A stretch of 64,000 nucleotides of DNA. It comes from Streptomyces sp. AC558_RSS880. GTDB taxonomy: Bacteria > Actinomycetota > Actinomycetes > Streptomycetales > Streptomycetaceae. The notes under the pieces were generated by a model, which had not been told where the DNA came from, did no database searches, and saw nothing but the letters and a program-made list of their open reading frames with translations. Each line of letters starts with the position of its first letter. Positions within the stretch are counted from its first letter, which is position 1. Of this stretch, positions 61,348 to 64,000 are shown piece by piece. A program made the position numbers and the translations under genes. The DNA lies in NCBI RefSeq assembly GCF_019049255.1, contig NZ_JAGMUJ010000013.1, positions 235,255-299,254 of the forward strand, given 5' to 3'.

Positions 61348-63342
61348 TCACGCTCCCGTGGCGACGAGGACGGCGGCGACCGCGAGGACGACGGTGCCGG
61401 CGAGCAGCGCGCTCACATAGGTCTGCAGATTGCCCGTCTGGGCCCGTCGTACGGCGGTGCCGAGCCAGCGGGGCAGGGTGCCCGCGCCGCGTACGTAGGT
61501 CTCGACGACCTCGCGGTCGAGGAACCGCACGAGGCTCGCGCCGGCGCGGACCGGGCGGACGAAGAGGGCCGAGTACACGGCGTCCAGGTGGAAGCCGGCG
61601 GCCGCGTGGCGGTGCAGCGGGCCGAGCAGCATCCGCCCGGGGTCCGACGGGTCGGGTGCGTACGCGATGTCCCCGTAAGCCGGTTCGTGGCCGGCGATGG
61701 CCTCCGCCTCGACCAGTCCGGCATCGCCCTCGGGGTGGGCGGCGACGGCGCCGAGGGGGACGCGGGCGGCGTGTGCGGTGGTGTGCCGCCAGGTGGCGTA
61801 GGTGATGATGCCGCCGACCAGGGCCACACCCGTGCCGAGCACGGAGGTGGTGAGCGTCGGGGTCAGGTCGTGGCCGTCGAACCAGTCGGGCAGGACGCGG
61901 AAGGCGAAACCGCCGAGCGCGAGGGACGGCACGGCGAGCACCCACAGCACCACGGTCATGGTCAGCGGCTGCCTGCCGTGGTCGGGCGCTTCGGTTCCGT
62001 GTCCGCGGAAGGCCAGCAGCCACAGCCGCATCGCGTACGCCGCGGTGAGCAGGGCCGTGACGAGGCCGGCGAGGAGGACGATCCAGCCCGCCGCGGCGGG
62101 GGCGTGTTCGGTGTGGCCGGTGACGACGTGTTCGGCGACGCCGAGGACGGCCTCCTTGGAGAAGAAGCCGCTGAACGGCGGGATCGCGGCGAGCGCGAGG
62201 AGCGCCACGGTCATCGTCCAGTAGGCGTCGGGGACCCGGTCGCGCAGGTGGCCCATGCGGGACATGGCGGCCAGCGAGTTGGTGCCGGCGGCGTGGATGA
62301 TCACGCCGGCCGCGAGGAACAGCAGCGCCTTGAAGGCGCCGTGGGACAGGAGGTGGAAGACGGCCGCGCCGCGGTCGGCGACGGCGAGGGCGCCGGTCAT
62401 GTAGCCGAGCTGGCCGATCGTCGAGTAGGCGAGGACGCGTTTGATGTCGTCCTGGGCGAGCGCGGCGAGCGCCGAGCCGGCCATGGTCACGGCGGCCATG
62501 ACGGCGAGGACGGTCATCGCGGCCTGGGAGGTCTCGAAGAGCGGGAGGAGACGCGCGATGAAGTAGACACCGGCGGCGACCATGGTCGCGGCGTGGATCA
62601 GCGCGGAGACGGGAGTCGGGCCCGCCATCGCGTCGGGGAGCCAGGTGTGCAGCGGGAACTGCGCCGACTTGCCGGCCACGCCCGCCAGGAGCAGCAGGGC
62701 GATCAGCGTGGGGTGTTCGATGCCGCCGTTCGCGACGGCGCCGAGGATCCGGGTGATGCGGAACGACCCGGCCTCGGTGGCCAGGGCGAACAGGCCGATG
62801 AGGAAGGGGACGTCGCCGAGCTTGGTGACCAGGAAGGCCTTGAGGGAGGCGGCGCGGGCCTCGGGGGTCTCCCAGTAGTGGCCGACGAGGAAGTAGGAGC
62901 AGATGCCCATGACTTCCCAGCCGACCAGCAGCACCATCAGGTCGCCGGAGTAGACGACGAGCAGCATCGCGGAGGTGAACAGGGAGACGAGGGCGGCGTA
63001 GGAGGGGTAGCGCGGGTCGTCGCGCAGGTAGCCCGTCGAGTAGATCTGCACACAGGTGGCGACGACGGTGACCAGGACGGCGGTCAGCGCGGCGAAGCCG
63101 TCGATGTGCAGGGCGAGTTCGATCGGGACCGAGCCGGTGGGGGTGAGTTCGGTCGCGGCGTCGACGGCCTGGCCTCCGCCCTGGCGCCAGGCGACCGTGG
63201 CGGCCAGTGCGAGGGAGGCGAGCGTCGGCAGGACGGCGAGCGGGCGGACGAAGCCGGGGGCCGTGCGGCCCAGGAGCAGCCCGGCGAGCGCGCCGAGGAA
63301 CGGAAGGAGGGGGACGAGGACGGCGAGGGTGGTCGTGGTCAC
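61348..63342 (-). CDS. nuoL: NADH-quinone oxidoreductase subunit L
   Basis: NuoL (664 residues) is the distal proton channel, with the long lateral helix at its C-terminus. [40 protein letters not shown] and [17 protein letters not shown] identify it. The GTG start overlaps the nuoK stop by four bases. A segment rich in charged residues (about 540-570) is longer than in E. coli. Confidence 0.96.
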   Translation of the reverse strand: MTTTTLAVLVPLLPFLGALAGLLLGRTAPGFVRPLAVLPTLASLALAATVAWRQGGGQAVDAATELTPTGSVPIELALHIDGFAALTAVLVTVVATCVQIYSTGYLRDDPRYPSYAALVSLFTSAMLLVVYSGDLMVLLVGWEVMGICSYFLVGHYWETPEARAASLKAFLVTKLGDVPFLIGLFALATEAGSFRITRILGAVANGGIEHPTLIALLLLAGVAGKSAQFPLHTWLPDAMAGPTPVSALIHAATMVAAGVYFIARLLPLFETSQAAMTVLAVMAAVTMAGSALAALAQDDIKRVLAYSTIGQLGYMTGALAVADRGAAVFHLLSHGAFKALLFLAAGVIIHAAGTNSLAAMSRMGHLRDRVPDAYWTMTVALLALAAIPPFSGFFSKEAVLGVAEHVVTGHTEHAPAAAGWIVLLAGLVTALLTAAYAMRLWLLAFRGHGTEAPDHGRQPLTMTVVLWVLAVPSLALGGFAFRVLPDWFDGHDLTPTLTTSVLGTGVALVGGIITYATWRHTTAHAARVPLGAVAAHPEGDAGLVEAEAIAGHEPAYGDIAYAPDPSDPGRMLLGPLHRHAAAGFHLDAVYSALFVRPVRAGASLVRFLDREVVETYVRGAGTLPRWLGTAVRRAQTGNLQTYVSALLAGTVVLAVAAVLVATGA

Positions 63343-63746
63343 GCGGTGGCCTCAGCCTTCTCGCCGGCCGTCCGGGGCACGGGGGCTTCGCGGCCGGTGG
63401 TGTCGCTGTCGGGGCCGTCGGGCTCGTGGCCCTCGGCGGTGTCGCGGAGCTTGTCGATGTCCGAGGTGCCGCGGTTGCGGTACACGGCGAGGACGATCGC
63501 CAGGCCGATGCCGATCTCGGCGGCGGCGATGGCGATGGTGAACAGGGTGAGGGCCTGGCCGGAGTGCAGGGTGTCCTCGGCGGTCCGGCTGAGCCAGACG
63601 TCGAAGGCGACCAGGTTCAGGTTGACGGCGTTGAGCATCAGCTCGACCGACATCAGGACCAGGATCGCGTTGCGGCGGGCGAGGACGCCGTACAGGCCGG
63701 TGCAGAAGAGGAGGGCGGACAGGACGGCGGGATAGGCGAGGTGCAT
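63339..63746 (-). CDS. nuoK: NADH-quinone oxidoreductase subunit K
   Basis: NuoK has three membrane helices with the glutamates of the proton path in [17 protein letters not shown] and [17 protein letters not shown]. At 135 residues it is longer than the usual 100, because of a hydrophilic tail rich in Asp, Gly and Pro. Its ATG overlaps the nuoJ stop by one base. Confidence 0.96.
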   Translation of the reverse strand: MHLAYPAVLSALLFCTGLYGVLARRNAILVLMSVELMLNAVNLNLVAFDVWLSRTAEDTLHSGQALTLFTIAIAAAEIGIGLAIVLAVYRNRGTSDIDKLRDTAEGHEPDGPDSDTTGREAPVPRTAGEKAEATA

Positions 63747-64000
63747 CAGCGGGTCCCTTCCGTGCCGCGCCGGGTGCCCGTCGCGCCGGACGCGGCGTCG
63801 GCCTTCGCCTTGCGGGACAGGACGATCGCGCCGACGAGGGCGGCGAGGAGGAGGACGGAGAGTGCCTCGAAGGGGAGGACCCAGTGCTGGAAGAGACTCG
63901 CGCCGGTGACGTCCGTGGAGCCGGCGGGGGCACCGTCCAGGTCGATCCAGGTGGTGCGGAAGGCGTCGACGACGACCCAGACCAGGGCCGCCGCGGCGGC
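63746..64000 (-). CDS. nuoJ: NADH-quinone oxidoreductase subunit J, 3' part (cut by window edge)
   Basis: Only the C-terminal 84 residues are inside the window. They include [20 protein letters not shown], then [20 protein letters not shown], the last helix, and a charged tail ending RGTEGTR. Position before nuoK and the [20 protein letters not shown] motif fit NuoJ. Confidence 0.92.
   Translation of the reverse strand, partial: AAAAALVWVVVDAFRTTWIDLDGAPAGSTDVTGASLFQHWVLPFEALSVLLLAALVGAIVLSRKAKADAASGATGTRRGTEGTR

Overview
The window is high-GC chromosomal DNA from an actinomycete, almost certainly Streptomyces. The reasons are third-codon G/C bias, frequent GTG and one TTG start, ATGA/GTGA/TGATG start-stop overlaps, Zn-type S14 and Cys-type L33, a NusG with a long acidic N-terminus, and a gene order that matches my memory of the central S. 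coelicolor chromosome (nuo, tRNA-Tyr, secE-nusG, rplKA, rplJL, rpoBC, rpsLG-fusA-tuf, S10/spc). Nearly all core genes are on the minus strand, so the biological reading order runs from high to low coordinates.

Layout. 1-7824: S8 (cut), S14, L5, L24, L14, then a structured gap, then S17, L29, L16, S3, L22, S19, L2, L23, L4, L3, S10 and its long leader (spc and S10 groups). 7998-27505: about 20 kb of accessory genes between the S10 and str operons. These are an RsbW-like ATPase gene with two apparent frameshifts; an AAA ATPase-PIN nuclease pair; a WXG-type secreted-protein operon with a lipoprotein; a cupin; a DUF2071 protein; NADP-glutamate dehydrogenase; a polymorphic-toxin-like locus (SUKH-4/deaminase fusion, P-loop/beta-propeller protein, WXG-deaminase toxin, SUKH-4 immunity protein); a decayed patch; a GH10 xylanase; a LysR regulator; a streptogrisin-type protease; and an Rpn-like nuclease with a duplicated C-terminal tail. 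27697-32295: tuf, fusA, rpsG, rpsL and promoter. 32348-42423: a DUF1707 membrane protein, rpoC, rpoB, rplL, rplJ. 42460-46382: an LprG-like lipoprotein, rplA, rplK, nusG, secE, tRNA-Trp. 46655-58007: an aminotransferase, an adenosine deaminase-like enzyme, murB, a two-subunit hydroxyacyl dehydratase, rpmG, tRNA-Met, tRNA-Thr, a cytosine-deaminase-like protein with a degraded active site, an NAD(P)-binding protein, tRNA-Tyr, YajQ, a SUKH protein, YccF and HtpX. 58271-64000: nuoN, M, L, K and J (cut), the membrane arm of complex I.

How it fits together. Two thirds of the window is growth machinery: transcription, translation, protein export and respiration. A near-identical 26-base leader hairpin element sits upstream of both rpsJ and rpsL, which suggests shared control of two ribosomal operons. 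The accessory island carries secreted degradative enzymes and several conflict-type modules. The most interesting is the locus at 16632-21446, where two deaminase domains with the same HxE / ExEPC...C layout lie either side of a P-loop/beta-propeller gene, one fused to a SUKH-4 domain and one to a WXG-like export domain with its own SUKH-4 partner downstream. No transposase, integrase, CRISPR array, rRNA or replication origin was seen. All family assignments are by eye from sequence motifs; no database search was run.
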